From the NCBI GenBank assembly GCA_964508025.1, contig CAZDSF010000001.1, positions 1-64,000 of the forward strand: a stretch of DNA of 64,000 nucleotides, read 5' to 3'. Every line of letters begins with the position of its first letter. Within the stretch, counting starts at the first letter, position 1. Both the position numbers and the translations under genes were made by a program. The notes beneath the pieces are model-generated. The model had not been told where the DNA came from. It made no database searches and saw only the letters and a program-made list of their open reading frames with translations. Source of the DNA: JAAZNO01 sp964508025. Its GTDB lineage: Bacteria > Chloroflexota > Anaerolineae > B4-G1 > SLSP01. Shown one piece after another: positions 24,474 through 33,069 of the stretch.

Positions 24474-24506
24474 TATTACTCCCTTACTTCCTACTCCCTA
24501 CTTCCC
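24474..24506. repeat. D-family word repeat, right arm
   Basis: TATTACTCCCTTACTTCCTA and following bases are the reverse complement of the left arm at 24049-24076. The arms bracket the S23 gene; the right arm abuts the ribosome-binding site of the next hydrolase. Confidence 0.75.
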
Positions 24507-24518
24507 GGAGAAAGATAG

Positions 24519-25334
24519 ATGGCTTGCATTAGTATCAACGGCGCAAATTTATACTATGAGCTGCACGGCCCCGCCGACGCTCCCGTCGTCGCGCTGGTCA
24601 ATGGTGTGCTGATGAACACGGCGGGCTGGGCTTATCAGACGCCTGTGTTGGCGCGGCGCTATCGCGTACTGCTACATGATTGCCGCGGACAGGGGCAATC
24701 GGAGCATCCCGCCGGCCCGTACTCGATGCGGCAGCACGCGGATGATCTCGCCGCGCTGCTCGACGCGCTGAACATCAAGGCGGCGCACATTGCGGGCATC
24801 TCCTATGGCGGCGAGATCGCGCAACTGATGGGCATTCACTACCCGGAGAAAGTCCGCTCGCTGTTCCTCTCCTCCACCGTGAGCGAGGTGTGTCCGCTGC
24901 TCCGCGCCAAAATCGAGGCGTGGATAGCGGCCGCCGAGCGGCGCGACGGAGCCATGCTCTACCGCGCCTCGGTCGCTGATAACTTCAGCGAACTTTGGCT
25001 CGCGGCGCATCCCACCTGGGCGGAGGCGTCCATTCCCCGCTACGAGCAGCTCAATTTCGACGCGGTGCTGGCGCTCTGCCGCGCCTTCCTGGACATTGAT
25101 TGGACCGCCGAGCTACATCGCATCGCCGCGCCGACGATGGTGGTGGTGGGCGAGCTCGACGCGCTCAAACCGCTCGCGCCGTATAGTCGCCTGCTCGTGG
25201 AACACATCCCCGGCGCGCAACTGCTGATTTTAGGCAACGCCGGCCACGCCTGCTGCATCGAAACGCCGGGGGCGTGGAATGCAGCGGTGCTGGGGTGGCT
25301 ATCCTTGCAAGTCGGCAATGCATCGCAGTCATAA
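24519..25334 (+). CDS. Alpha/beta hydrolase (3-oxoadipate enol-lactonase-like)
   Basis: A 271-residue protein. It starts ISINGANLYYELHGPADAPV, has the catalytic elbow GISYGGEIA, an acid loop at VVGELDALKPL, and the His in GNAGHACCIE. Compact lid. The family includes enol-lactonases and simple esterases; the sequence alone does not choose. CGGAG precedes the ATG. It follows the S23 element and precedes the thiolase. Confidence 0.86.
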   Translation: MACISINGANLYYELHGPADAPVVALVNGVLMNTAGWAYQTPVLARRYRVLLHDCRGQGQSEHPAGPYSMRQHADDLAALLDALNIKAAHIAGISYGGEIAQLMGIHYPEKVRSLFLSSTVSEVCPLLRAKIEAWIAAAERRDGAMLYRASVADNFSELWLAAHPTWAEASIPRYEQLNFDAVLALCRAFLDIDWTAELHRIAAPTMVVVGELDALKPLAPYSRLLVEHIPGAQLLILGNAGHACCIETPGAWNAAVLGWLSLQVGNASQS

Positions 25335-25390
25335 TGCGTACTGCGTAACCGGAAAATTCTTACGCATTACGAAGTACGCAGTACGTTATG
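25332..25390. repeat. A-family word repeat, hairpin-forming
   Basis: TAATGCGTACTGCGTAACCG is followed by TTACGCATTACGAAGTACGC, the degenerate reverse complement. The hydrolase stop codon (TAA) is the first base triplet of the repeat. Confidence 0.82.
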
Positions 25391-25439
25391 TACGAAGAAA
25401 TCATCTAAACAAGCAAACGCTTTAGGAGGAGGAAATTTT

Positions 25440-26702
25440 ATGCACCAACGCAAACTTGGCCGTGGCGTCGCGGTAGTCGGCGCGGGGATGAGCAAGTTCG
25501 GCGCGTTTCCCGGCCTGGCGACCCGCGATCTGTTCGTGGAGGCGTTCCGCGAGATGTTGGCCTCGGTGGATAAGGGCTTTGACGCCCGCGACATCGAAGC
25601 GCTGTACATCGGCAACTTCAGCAGCGACCTGTTCGAGGGGCAGGCGCATGTTGCGCCGATTATGGCCGACTGGGTTGGGCTGACCCCGCGCCCGGCCACC
25701 CGCATCGAAGATGCCTGCGCCAGCAGCGGCGTCGCGCTCCGCGAGGGCATCATCGCCATTGCCTCCGGCCTGTACGACATCGTGCTGGTCGGCGGCGTCG
25801 AGAAGATGACCGATCTGCCCACCGCTCGCGTCACCGATACGCTGGCGACCGCCGCCGATGTGACCTACGAGGTCGCGGCGGGCTTCACCTTCCCCGGCCT
25901 CTACGCCTCGATGGCGACGGCGTACATGGCGGCTTACGGCGCCACCCCCGAAGCCTTCCTCAAAGTGGGCCTCAAGAACCACGAAAACGGCGCGCTCAAT
26001 CCCAAAGCGCAGTTCGGCCAGCGGATTGCGGACATCATGGAGGCGCGCAAAGCCAGCGCAGCGAAGAAAGGTAAGCCCATCCCCACCTGGGCGGATGAGC
26101 TGGCCTTTCTCACCGACGAGCGCGCCAATCCCACCATCGCCTGGCCGATGCGGCTCTACGACTGCTCGCCCATCTCCGACGGCGCGGCGGCGCTGCTGCT
26201 GGTGAGCGAGGAGCTGGCGACGCGCTTCAGCAACGCGCCGCTCTATGTGGTGGGCGCGGGTCAAGCCAGCGACGGCGCGACGCATGACCGCCCCATCCTC
26301 ACGGGCATCCCGGCGGCGCAGCGGGCCGCCCAGATGGCCTACGCGATGGCGGGCATTACCCCGGCGGACATCGCCCTGGCTGAAGTTCACGACTGCTTCA
26401 CCATTGCTGAGATCATGGCGACCGAAGACCTGGGCTTTTTCGCGCCGGGCGAGGGCTGGCGGGCCGCCATTGAGGGGCGCACGGCGCGCACGGGCGACCG
26501 TCCCATCAACTGCTCCGGTGGCCTCAAATCAAAGGGGCATCCGGTGGGCGCATCGGGCGCGGGCCAGGTGTTGGAAATCTGGAAGCAACTGCGCGGCGAA
26601 GCGGGCGCGCGGCAGTTACCGGGCGAGCTCCGCTTCGGGCTGACCCACAACGTCGGCGGCACGGGCCAGACCTGCGCCGTCCACATCTTCGAGCGGAGGT
26701 AG
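25440..26702 (+). CDS. Thiolase-family acetyl-CoA acetyltransferase (SCP-x/lipid-transfer type)
   Basis: A thiolase of 420 residues. The nucleophile Cys93 is in IEDACASSGVALREG. The active-site His is in VHDCFTIAE, and the C-terminal NCSGGLKSKGHPVGASGAGQ carries the second catalytic region. This lineage (SCP-x-like) typically pairs with a DUF35 protein, as here. It carries out thiolysis or condensation of 3-oxoacyl-CoA. The AGGAGGAGG site is very strong. The stop is three bases before the DUF35 gene. Confidence 0.92.
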   Translation: MHQRKLGRGVAVVGAGMSKFGAFPGLATRDLFVEAFREMLASVDKGFDARDIEALYIGNFSSDLFEGQAHVAPIMADWVGLTPRPATRIEDACASSGVALREGIIAIASGLYDIVLVGGVEKMTDLPTARVTDTLATAADVTYEVAAGFTFPGLYASMATAYMAAYGATPEAFLKVGLKNHENGALNPKAQFGQRIADIMEARKASAAKKGKPIPTWADELAFLTDERANPTIAWPMRLYDCSPISDGAAALLLVSEELATRFSNAPLYVVGAGQASDGATHDRPILTGIPAAQRAAQMAYAMAGITPADIALAEVHDCFTIAEIMATEDLGFFAPGEGWRAAIEGRTARTGDRPINCSGGLKSKGHPVGASGAGQVLEIWKQLRGEAGARQLPGELRFGLTHNVGGTGQTCAVHIFERR

Positions 26703-26705
26703 ACC

Positions 26706-27125
26706 ATGAGCGAGCAAGCATTTACCGGTACAGCATTCTATGAATTCCTGAAAGAGCACAAGCTTATGGGTGTGCGCTGCCCGCAGTGCGGCGCGATCTA
26801 CGCCCCGCCGCGCCCGCTCTGCCCGGCCTGCCCCGAAGCTAATCTGGAATGGGTGGAGCTCTCCGGCGCGGGCAAACTGGCGAGCTACAGCGTCATCGCC
26901 ATCGCGCCGACGGCCATGCTCGAAGCGGGCTACGGGCGCGAGAACCCCTACTGCTCCGGCGTGGTGGAGCTGGCCGAAGGGCCGCGCATCAGCGCGCAGA
27001 TTCTCGGCGTGGATGTGGCGCACCCGGAGGCCATCGAAATTGGCGTTCCCGTCAAAGTCGCCTTCATCGAGCGCGGCAAGGGCGAGGCGCAGAAGACGTT
27101 TTTGGCGTTTGAGGTTGTCGCGTAG
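26706..27125 (+). CDS. DUF35 OB-fold protein with zinc ribbon (thiolase partner)
   Basis: A 139-residue protein. An N-terminal zinc ribbon with four cysteines (VRCPQCGAIYAPPRPLCPAC) is followed by an OB fold (about 55-135) with GKLASYSVIAI. In characterised complexes DUF35 proteins bridge thiolase or HMG-CoA synthase enzymes and channel acyl-CoA. Cotranscription with the thiolase three bases upstream supports such a complex. Confidence 0.9.
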   Translation: MSEQAFTGTAFYEFLKEHKLMGVRCPQCGAIYAPPRPLCPACPEANLEWVELSGAGKLASYSVIAIAPTAMLEAGYGRENPYCSGVVELAEGPRISAQILGVDVAHPEAIEIGVPVKVAFIERGKGEAQKTFLAFEVVA

Positions 27126-27213
27126 TTTGTAGAGAGCAGTTTGCAGTGAATGTTTTGTGGAGCGCCGTTTGTAGCGTAAAATACCACTCACTGCTCACTG
27201 CTCACTAATTTCA
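27124..27213. repeat. B-family word repeat (GAGCAGTTTGCAGTGA type)
   Basis: TAGTTTGTAGAGAGCAGTTT (forward) and CACTCACTGCTCACTGCTCA (reverse) flank a central stretch. The stop codon of the DUF35 gene is in the first word. Confidence 0.75.
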
Positions 27214-27243
27214 GTTTACCATTTTATCAGGAGGAGGAATTCC

Positions 27244-29802
27244 ATGAAACGGCTTTCGAATGTATTGATGTTGGTGGTGCTGTTGGGTGGTTTGCTCAGC
27301 GCGTGTGTACAGAAGGTGGAGCCAACCGTCACCCCTGCGCCGACGACTGCCGCTCCCACGACTGCGGCTCCGACGCAAGCGACGCTCGGCTCGGTGCTGA
27401 AGATCGGGCAGATCTCAATGTTATCCGGGGCGATGGCGCTATATGGACAACAGCAGGTGCGCGGCTTCGAGCTGGGGTTGGAATACGCTTCCGGCGGCAA
27501 GCAGGATGCGCAAGGGCGCTGGATCATCGCCAACCGCCCGGTGGAAGTGATCACGCGCGATGACGAGGGCAACCCGGAGAAGGGTGTGGCGGCGGCGCGC
27601 GAGTTGATTGAGAAGGATGGCGTGGAGATTCTGCAAGGGCCGGTAAGTTCGGCGGTGGCAGTGGCGCTCACGACTATTGCGCAGGAGAACAAGATCATCC
27701 TGATGATTGACCCGGCGGCATCGGCGTTCCCGACGGGGCCGAACTTCAATCCCTACGTGTTCCGCACGAGCCGCACGAACTACGATGATGTGCTGGTGAT
27801 CGCCAGGTATCTGGTGGAGAACGTAGGCGAGAAGTTCGCGCACATCGGCATTGATAACGCTTTCGGGCAGGGCAGCGGCATTGCGCTCAAGTTTGCGGTG
27901 GAGAAATATGGTGGGCGTGTGGTGGATGACATCTACGCGCCGTTTGATACGACGGACTTCACGCCGTACATTCAGCGGGCGATGGATTCGGGCGCGGACT
28001 GCCTGTTCCTGACCTGGTCGGGCACGGGTTACGTGACTTTGTTCCAGCAGTTGAGCGACCTGGGCGCGCTGGATGAGATGACCGTGGCGACCGGCTACGG
28101 CGACAATGCCTCCTTCGCGGCGGTCTACGGTTCGGCGTTGGGGCAAATCGGGCTGAATGTGTACCACTACACCGTGCCCGACAATCCCATCAACGATTGG
28201 CTGGTGAAGCGCCACCTGGAGGAGTTCAAGGAGCCGCCGGATCTGTTCACGGCGGGCGGCATGGCTTCCGCGTTGGCGCTGGCGGCGGCGTTGGAGAAGA
28301 CGGGCGGCGATGCTACGGGTGATGTGATGATCAAGGCACTGGAGGGGCTGAAATTCGAAGGGCCTAAGGGCACGTACTTCATCCGCCCAGAGGATCACGT
28401 TTGCGAGCAGCCGATGAACATCCTGCGGCTCGTGAATCTGAACCCCGACCTCGATGGCGACGGCATTCCAGAGTACAAGTTCTTCGAGACGGTGTACGTC
28501 TCCAAGTATGATGAGTTGGGTGTGCCCTGCACGCTGACCGGCGACTACGCCGCGCGCTGTGAAGGGGTGGTCGCGCGGCAGGCAGCGCGCGCTGAGGAGA
28601 AACCGCTCGGCGAGGTGTTGAAGATCGGGCAGATCTCGATGCTTTCCGGCGTGATGGCGCTGTATGGACAGCAGCAGGTACGCGGCTTCGAGCTGGGGTT
28701 GGAATACGCCTCTGGCGGCAAGCAGGATGCGCAAGGGCGCTGGATCATCGCCAACCGCCCGGTGGAAGTGATCACGCGCGATGACGAGGGCAACCCGGAG
28801 AAGGGTGTGGCGGCGGCGCGCGAGTTGATTGAGAAGGATGGCGTGGAGATTCTGCAAGGGCCGGTGAGTTCGGCAGTGGCGGTGGCGCTCACGACCATTG
28901 CGCAGGAGAACAAGATCATCCTGATGATTGACCCGGCGGCGTCGGCGTTCCCGACGGGGCCAAACTTCAATCCCTATGTGTTCCGCACGAGCCGCACGAA
29001 TTACGATGATGTGCTGGTGATCGCCAAGTATTTGGTGGAGAACGTGGGCGACAAGTTCGCGCACATCGGCATTGATAACGCTTTCGGACAGGGCAGCGGC
29101 ATCGCGCTGGCTTACGCGGTGGGGCAGTACGGCGGCGAAGTGATCGCCGACATCTACGCGCCGTTTGACACGACGGACTTCACGCCGTACATTCAGCGGG
29201 CGATGGATTCGGGCGCAGACTGCCTGTTCCTGACCTGGTCGGGCACGGGCTACGTGACCTTGTTCCAGCAGTTGAGCGATCTGGGCGCGCTGGATGAGAT
29301 GACCGTGGCGACCGGTTACGGCGACAATGCCTCCTTCGCGGCGGTCTACGGTTCGGCGTTGGGGCAGATCGGGCTGAATGTGTACCATTACACCGTGCCC
29401 GATAACGCCATCAACGACTGGCTGGTGAAGCGGCACCTGGAGGAGTTCAAGGAGCCGCCGGATCTGTTCACGGCGGGCGGCATGGCATCGGCGTTGGCGC
29501 TGGCCGCCGCGTTGGAGAAGACGGGCGGCGATGCTACGGGCGATGTGATGATCAAGGCGCTGGAGGGGTTGAAGTTCCAGGGGCCCAAAGGCACGTACTA
29601 CATTCGCCCAGAGGATCACGTTTGCGAGCAGCCGATGAACATTCTGCGGCTCGTGAATCTGAACCCCGACCTCGATGGCGACGGCATTCCGGAGTACAAG
29701 TTCTTCGAGACGGTGTACGTCTCCAAGTATGATGAGTTGGGTGTGCCCTGCACGCTGACCGGCGACTACGCCGCGCGCTGCGGTAATCTGCGCACGCCGT
29801 AA
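27244..29802 (+). CDS. Branched-chain-amino-acid-type ABC transporter substrate-binding lipoprotein, tandem duplicated
   Basis: An 852-residue lipoprotein; the lipobox Cys is C21 (LLSAC), followed by a Pro/Thr/Ala linker. Two nearly identical type-I periplasmic-binding domains (Peripla_BP_6) follow, residues about 53-439 and 460-846. Each begins KIGQISMLSGAMALYGQQQ or its variant with SGVMAL and ends with GDYAARC. The usual length is about 400 residues, so this is a two-headed receptor. Differences (ALKFAVEKYGG against ALAYAVGQYGG) are scattered but few. It precedes livGFHM-like genes; the substrate is unknown. Confidence 0.92.
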   Translation: MKRLSNVLMLVVLLGGLLSACVQKVEPTVTPAPTTAAPTTAAPTQATLGSVLKIGQISMLSGAMALYGQQQVRGFELGLEYASGGKQDAQGRWIIANRPVEVITRDDEGNPEKGVAAARELIEKDGVEILQGPVSSAVAVALTTIAQENKIILMIDPAASAFPTGPNFNPYVFRTSRTNYDDVLVIARYLVENVGEKFAHIGIDNAFGQGSGIALKFAVEKYGGRVVDDIYAPFDTTDFTPYIQRAMDSGADCLFLTWSGTGYVTLFQQLSDLGALDEMTVATGYGDNASFAAVYGSALGQIGLNVYHYTVPDNPINDWLVKRHLEEFKEPPDLFTAGGMASALALAAALEKTGGDATGDVMIKALEGLKFEGPKGTYFIRPEDHVCEQPMNILRLVNLNPDLDGDGIPEYKFFETVYVSKYDELGVPCTLTGDYAARCEGVVARQAARAEEKPLGEVLKIGQISMLSGVMALYGQQQVRGFELGLEYASGGKQDAQGRWIIANRPVEVITRDDEGNPEKGVAAARELIEKDGVEILQGPVSSAVAVALTTIAQENKIILMIDPAASAFPTGPNFNPYVFRTSRTNYDDVLVIAKYLVENVGDKFAHIGIDNAFGQGSGIALAYAVGQYGGEVIADIYAPFDTTDFTPYIQRAMDSGADCLFLTWSGTGYVTLFQQLSDLGALDEMTVATGYGDNASFAAVYGSALGQIGLNVYHYTVPDNAINDWLVKRHLEEFKEPPDLFTAGGMASALALAAALEKTGGDATGDVMIKALEGLKFQGPKGTYYIRPEDHVCEQPMNILRLVNLNPDLDGDGIPEYKFFETVYVSKYDELGVPCTLTGDYAARCGNLRTP
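27400..28560 (+). repeat. Direct repeat, copy 1 (binding-protein domain)
   Basis: 1161 bases repeated 1221 bases downstream with high nucleotide identity, including many identical synonymous positions. This indicates a recent duplication or gene conversion. Confidence 0.9.
28621..29781 (+). repeat. Direct repeat, copy 2 (binding-protein domain)
   Basis: Second copy of the 1161-base unit. The 60-base linker (28561-28620, VVARQAARAEEKPLGEVL) is unique and Ala/Arg-rich. Scattered substitutions argue against an assembly duplication. Confidence 0.9.
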
Positions 29803-29852
29803 CGGCTGTGGATTAACGGGGAGACGGGCATCAGCGGGTGTCCGTCTCCCTG

Positions 29853-29930
29853 AATCCGTAATTCGTAATCCGTAATGCGTAATCTGTAAGCGCGCTCTTA
29901 CGCATTACGTAGTACGTATTACGGATCACG
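29853..29930. repeat. A-family word repeat, hairpin-forming
   Basis: ATCCGTAATTCGTAATCCGT continues to 29888, followed by reverse words TTACGCATTACGTAGTACGT. It forms the spacer between the binding-protein and LivG genes. A small GGAGACGG/CCGTCTCC hairpin at 29819-29849 precedes it and may stop part of the transcription. Confidence 0.82.
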
Positions 29931-29953
29931 TTATCTTGATGGAGCTCAGATAG

Positions 29954-30748
29954 ATGACCAATTCGATGTCTGAACGCGAAGTGATTCTTGAGGTGCGCAA
30001 CTTGCGCAAGGAGTTTGGCGGCCTGGTGGCGGTGGATGATGTGAGCGGCAAGGTGTACGCGCGCACCTTACACTCCATCATCGGCCCGAATGGCGCGGGT
30101 AAAACCACGTTGTTCAATTTGATGAGCGGCACGATGCCGCCGACACGTGGGCAGATCTTCTTCAAGGGTAAGGACATCACCCATCAACCCCCCTATCACA
30201 TGGTGCATCAGGGGTTGGGCCGCTCGTTCCAGATCACCAACATCTTCCCGAATCTCACGGTGTTGGAGAACATTCGCCTTGCGGCGCAAGCGATAGGCCA
30301 TGACAATTTCAAGCTCTTTCAGCATGTGAACCGTTTCACCCGGTATGAGGAGCAGGCCCGCGAGGTTATCGTCATGGTGGGTTTGCAGGGGCTTGAGTTA
30401 ATGCCGGCGCGAAACCTGGCGCATGGGCAAAAGCGCAAGTTGGAGTTGGGGATCATGCTCGCCAGCAAGCCGGAAATCCTGCTGCTTGATGAGCCGACGG
30501 CGGGCATGTCCTCGGAGCAGGTGCCGGAATTGCTCGAGGTGTTGCGCCGGATCATGGAGCAAGGCGACAAGACCATTGTGCTGGTGGAGCATCGGATGGA
30601 TGTGGTAATGAGCATTTCTGATACGATCACGGTGATGCACTTGGGGAATATCCTGGCAGAGGGCACGCCCCAGGAAATTGCCGCGAACGCTTTGGTACAG
30701 AAGGCGTATCTCGGCGCGCTGTATGGGGATTTGGGATCTACTGCGTAA
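29954..30748 (+). CDS. livG: ABC transporter ATP-binding protein, LivG type
   Basis: A 264-residue ATPase. Walker A is GPNGAGKTT near residue 48. The ABC signature is the LivG-type variant LAHGQKRKLELG, Walker B is ILLLDEPTAG, and the switch His is in VLVEHRMD. The protein powers uptake with LivF. Its stop codon (in CTGCGTAATGC) lies within the following A-family repeat, so the final residues (STA) are encoded by repeat sequence. Confidence 0.94.
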   Translation: MTNSMSEREVILEVRNLRKEFGGLVAVDDVSGKVYARTLHSIIGPNGAGKTTLFNLMSGTMPPTRGQIFFKGKDITHQPPYHMVHQGLGRSFQITNIFPNLTVLENIRLAAQAIGHDNFKLFQHVNRFTRYEEQAREVIVMVGLQGLELMPARNLAHGQKRKLELGIMLASKPEILLLDEPTAGMSSEQVPELLEVLRRIMEQGDKTIVLVEHRMDVVMSISDTITVMHLGNILAEGTPQEIAANALVQKAYLGALYGDLGSTA

Positions 30749-30808
30749 TGCGTCCTGCGTCCTGCGTACTACGTAAGTTCTCTTTACGCATGACGCAGTA
30801 CGCATTAT
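30741..30808. repeat. A-family word repeat, hairpin-forming
   Basis: CTGCGTAATGCGTCCTGCGT continues to about 30775, then reverse words TTACGCATGACGCAGTACGC. It overlaps the last two codons and the stop of livG. Confidence 0.82.
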
Positions 30809-30822
30809 AGTGAGGAGCAGAT

Positions 30823-31575
30823 ATGACACAGCAACAAGATTATATTCTCGAAGTAGACGCCATTCACACCTTCATCGGTCAGTTCCACATTCTGGAGGGA
30901 ATTTCGTTGCAGGTGCGGCGGAATAGTATTACGGTATTGCTTGGACGCAACGGCGCCGGCAAGACAACAACGCTCAAGTCCATCCTGGGATTGACGCCGC
31001 CGCGCGAGGGCAAAGTGATTTTCAATGGGCGCGAGTTGCAGGGCAAACGCGCGTATGACATCGCCGCAATGGGCATCGGCTACGTGCCGGAACACCGCGC
31101 CATCTTCCGCAATCTCAGCGTAGCCGAAAATCTCCGCATCGCCGAACGCAAAAAGGGTGATCTGGAGCGCCGGGCTGATTTCATCTTTGGCTTGTTCCCG
31201 GATCTGCAACGGCTCTACAAATTGCCGGGCAACCACCTTTCTGGCGGTCAGCAGCAGATGTTGGCGGTGGCCCGCGCGCTGGTGGCCGATAACACGCTGC
31301 TGCTCATTGATGAGCCGAGCGAGGGTTTGGCGCCTATTCTCATCGAGCAGATGATGGAGGCCATCCGCGAGCTCAGCGCCACGACGACGGTGTTGCTGGT
31401 AGAGCAGAACTTCCTCATGGCGAGCCGCCTGGCGCAGTATTACTACATCATTGATGACGGCAAGACGGCCCATGCAGGCGCCATGAGCGATTTGGTGCAG
31501 GATGAGGCGTTGATTCATCAGTATCTCGGCGCGGCGGTGCGGGCAAAAACCGGCGGTGACGGAGGTGGTAAATGA
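30823..31575 (+). CDS. livF: ABC transporter ATP-binding protein, LivF type
   Basis: A 250-residue ATPase. Walker A GRNGAGKTT, signature LSGGQQQM, Walker B LLLIDEPSEGL, and VLLVEQNF with the variant switch Gln typical of LivF. A GAGGAGC site precedes the ATG. The stop overlaps the LivH start (ATGA), so the two are translationally coupled. Confidence 0.94.
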   Translation: MTQQQDYILEVDAIHTFIGQFHILEGISLQVRRNSITVLLGRNGAGKTTTLKSILGLTPPREGKVIFNGRELQGKRAYDIAAMGIGYVPEHRAIFRNLSVAENLRIAERKKGDLERRADFIFGLFPDLQRLYKLPGNHLSGGQQQMLAVARALVADNTLLLIDEPSEGLAPILIEQMMEAIRELSATTTVLLVEQNFLMASRLAQYYYIIDDGKTAHAGAMSDLVQDEALIHQYLGAAVRAKTGGDGGGK

Positions 31576-33065
31576 AGCTCAGCAAATTCTGGCGTGAAAG
31601 CGGCACGCTCGTGACGGTACTTCTTGTTCTGGCGGCGTTGAGCGTGATCGGTTGGGCCTCCATGGGCGCCCAACCCTTTGTCCGCACAACGCTTTCGGGT
31701 CTCACCCTGAGTGCGCTCTACTTCATGGTGGCTGCCGGTCTCACCCTGGTTTTCGGCCTCATGGACGTGCTCAACTTCTCGCAGGGTTCGATGCTGATGG
31801 TTGGGGCTTACGCTGGTTGGCAATTCTACACCAACCCCACTTTCCTGTTCGGTCTCGCGCCGTTGGTCTTCGCCCTGATGGCCGGGCTGGCGATGATGGC
31901 GGTGTTGCATCCTCTCGTTGCACACTGGCCCATTCCTGAACACTGGCTATCGCGGTTTCGGGTGCTCATCATCGTGGCAGCGGTATTGATCGGCTTGCTG
32001 GCAGTGTGGGGCTTTGATTTCCGCGATCTGGCCTCGACGGCGATGGTGGCGACGATGGTTGCTGCCAATCCGCTGGCAGAAGCCACACCGCAAGAAGCCC
32101 TGGCGCGTTTTTGGATTCGGCCTGTGCTGTTGTTCCTCTCCGGCGTGTTGATCGCGTTGGCGCAGGCGCGCCCCGGCGATCCGACGGTCGTCGTTCACAA
32201 GGATCAGACCCGCCGCAGCGGGATGATCGTGGGCGGCTTGCTGGCGCTGACCCTCATTGCCACGCTGGGACGGGAAGCCGGCCCCATCGCAGTGCTCACT
32301 ATGCACGGCAATCTACGTTTTGTGCTGGCGCTGATCGTCGGCGCGCTGATCGGCGCGGGGCTGGGCGCCGTCATCGAGATGACGCTCATTAGCCCGCTTT
32401 ACGTCCGTCCTTTGTATCAGATCATCATCACGATGGGCCTGGCGTTTGTGATTGCGGAGCTCATTCAAGTGCTCTGGGATCCGCTGCCCTACGCGATGAG
32501 CCGTCCGCCGGCGTTTTCACAGCCGGGCAAGGCGGAGAATATCTGGGCCTTCTTCCGGGGCGGCAATACCACGGTGGATATTTTGGGCGTGACTTTCCCT
32601 AGTTACCGCCTGTTCATCATCGTATTGGGCGTGTTGATGTTTGTGGCGCTCACGCTCATTCTCAAGTATACCCGCCTGGGCATGATCATCCGCGCGGGCG
32701 TGCAGGATCGGGAGATGGTGGAGGCGTTGGGCATCAACGTGAAGCGGGTCTTTACGATGGTTTTCGCCTTGGGCACCGGGCTGGCGGCGTTGGGCGGCAT
32801 CGGCGCGGCGCCCTTTATCCCTGTGGAGCCGATCATGGGCGACCGATTCTCGATGCAGGGTTTCATCACCGTGGTGATTGGCGGGATGGGCAGCACCACG
32901 GGCGCGGCGGTAGGGGCGTTGCTGCTGGGACTGGCGCGTGCTTTTGGCGATTACCTGGCGCTGCGATTTGGTCTGACCCCGGCCATATCGGAGGCTTCCA
33001 CGGTGATCATTATGGCGATTGTGCTGCTGGCGCGTCCGGCGGGATTGCTGGGCAGGAGGGAATAA
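31572..33065 (+). CDS. livH: LivH-type ABC permease with a large internal insertion
   Basis: A branched-chain-amino-acid-type inner membrane permease. The N-terminal core TLSALYFMVAAGLTLVFGLM with NFSQGSMLMVGAY and the C-terminal core (YTRLGMIIRAGVQDREMVEA, ALGINVKRVF) are normal. The length of 497 residues exceeds the usual 290-300. The excess is a roughly 130-residue hydrophobic insertion at about residues 95-240, with several extra membrane segments (for example VLIIVAAVLIGLLAVWGF). It couples to LivG/LivF and pairs with LivM four bases downstream. Confidence 0.9.
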   Translation: MKLSKFWRESGTLVTVLLVLAALSVIGWASMGAQPFVRTTLSGLTLSALYFMVAAGLTLVFGLMDVLNFSQGSMLMVGAYAGWQFYTNPTFLFGLAPLVFALMAGLAMMAVLHPLVAHWPIPEHWLSRFRVLIIVAAVLIGLLAVWGFDFRDLASTAMVATMVAANPLAEATPQEALARFWIRPVLLFLSGVLIALAQARPGDPTVVVHKDQTRRSGMIVGGLLALTLIATLGREAGPIAVLTMHGNLRFVLALIVGALIGAGLGAVIEMTLISPLYVRPLYQIIITMGLAFVIAELIQVLWDPLPYAMSRPPAFSQPGKAENIWAFFRGGNTTVDILGVTFPSYRLFIIVLGVLMFVALTLILKYTRLGMIIRAGVQDREMVEALGINVKRVFTMVFALGTGLAALGGIGAAPFIPVEPIMGDRFSMQGFITVVIGGMGSTTGAAVGALLLGLARAFGDYLALRFGLTPAISEASTVIIMAIVLLARPAGLLGRRE

Positions 33066-33069
33066 GCAA

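Noticed and set aside
27439..29619. Long antisense gene opposite the binding-protein duplication
   Set aside because: It is a mirror frame of the repeated GC-rich coding sequence: Arg/His-rich, no known motif, duplicated exactly with the sense gene.
27244..29802. Assembly artefact for the duplicated binding domain
   Set aside because: The copies differ at scattered codons, the linker is unique, and the frame is kept throughout; a true duplication is more likely.
20027..30808. CRISPR arrays
   Set aside because: The word repeats have no constant-length spacers and are palindromic runs. No cas genes are present.
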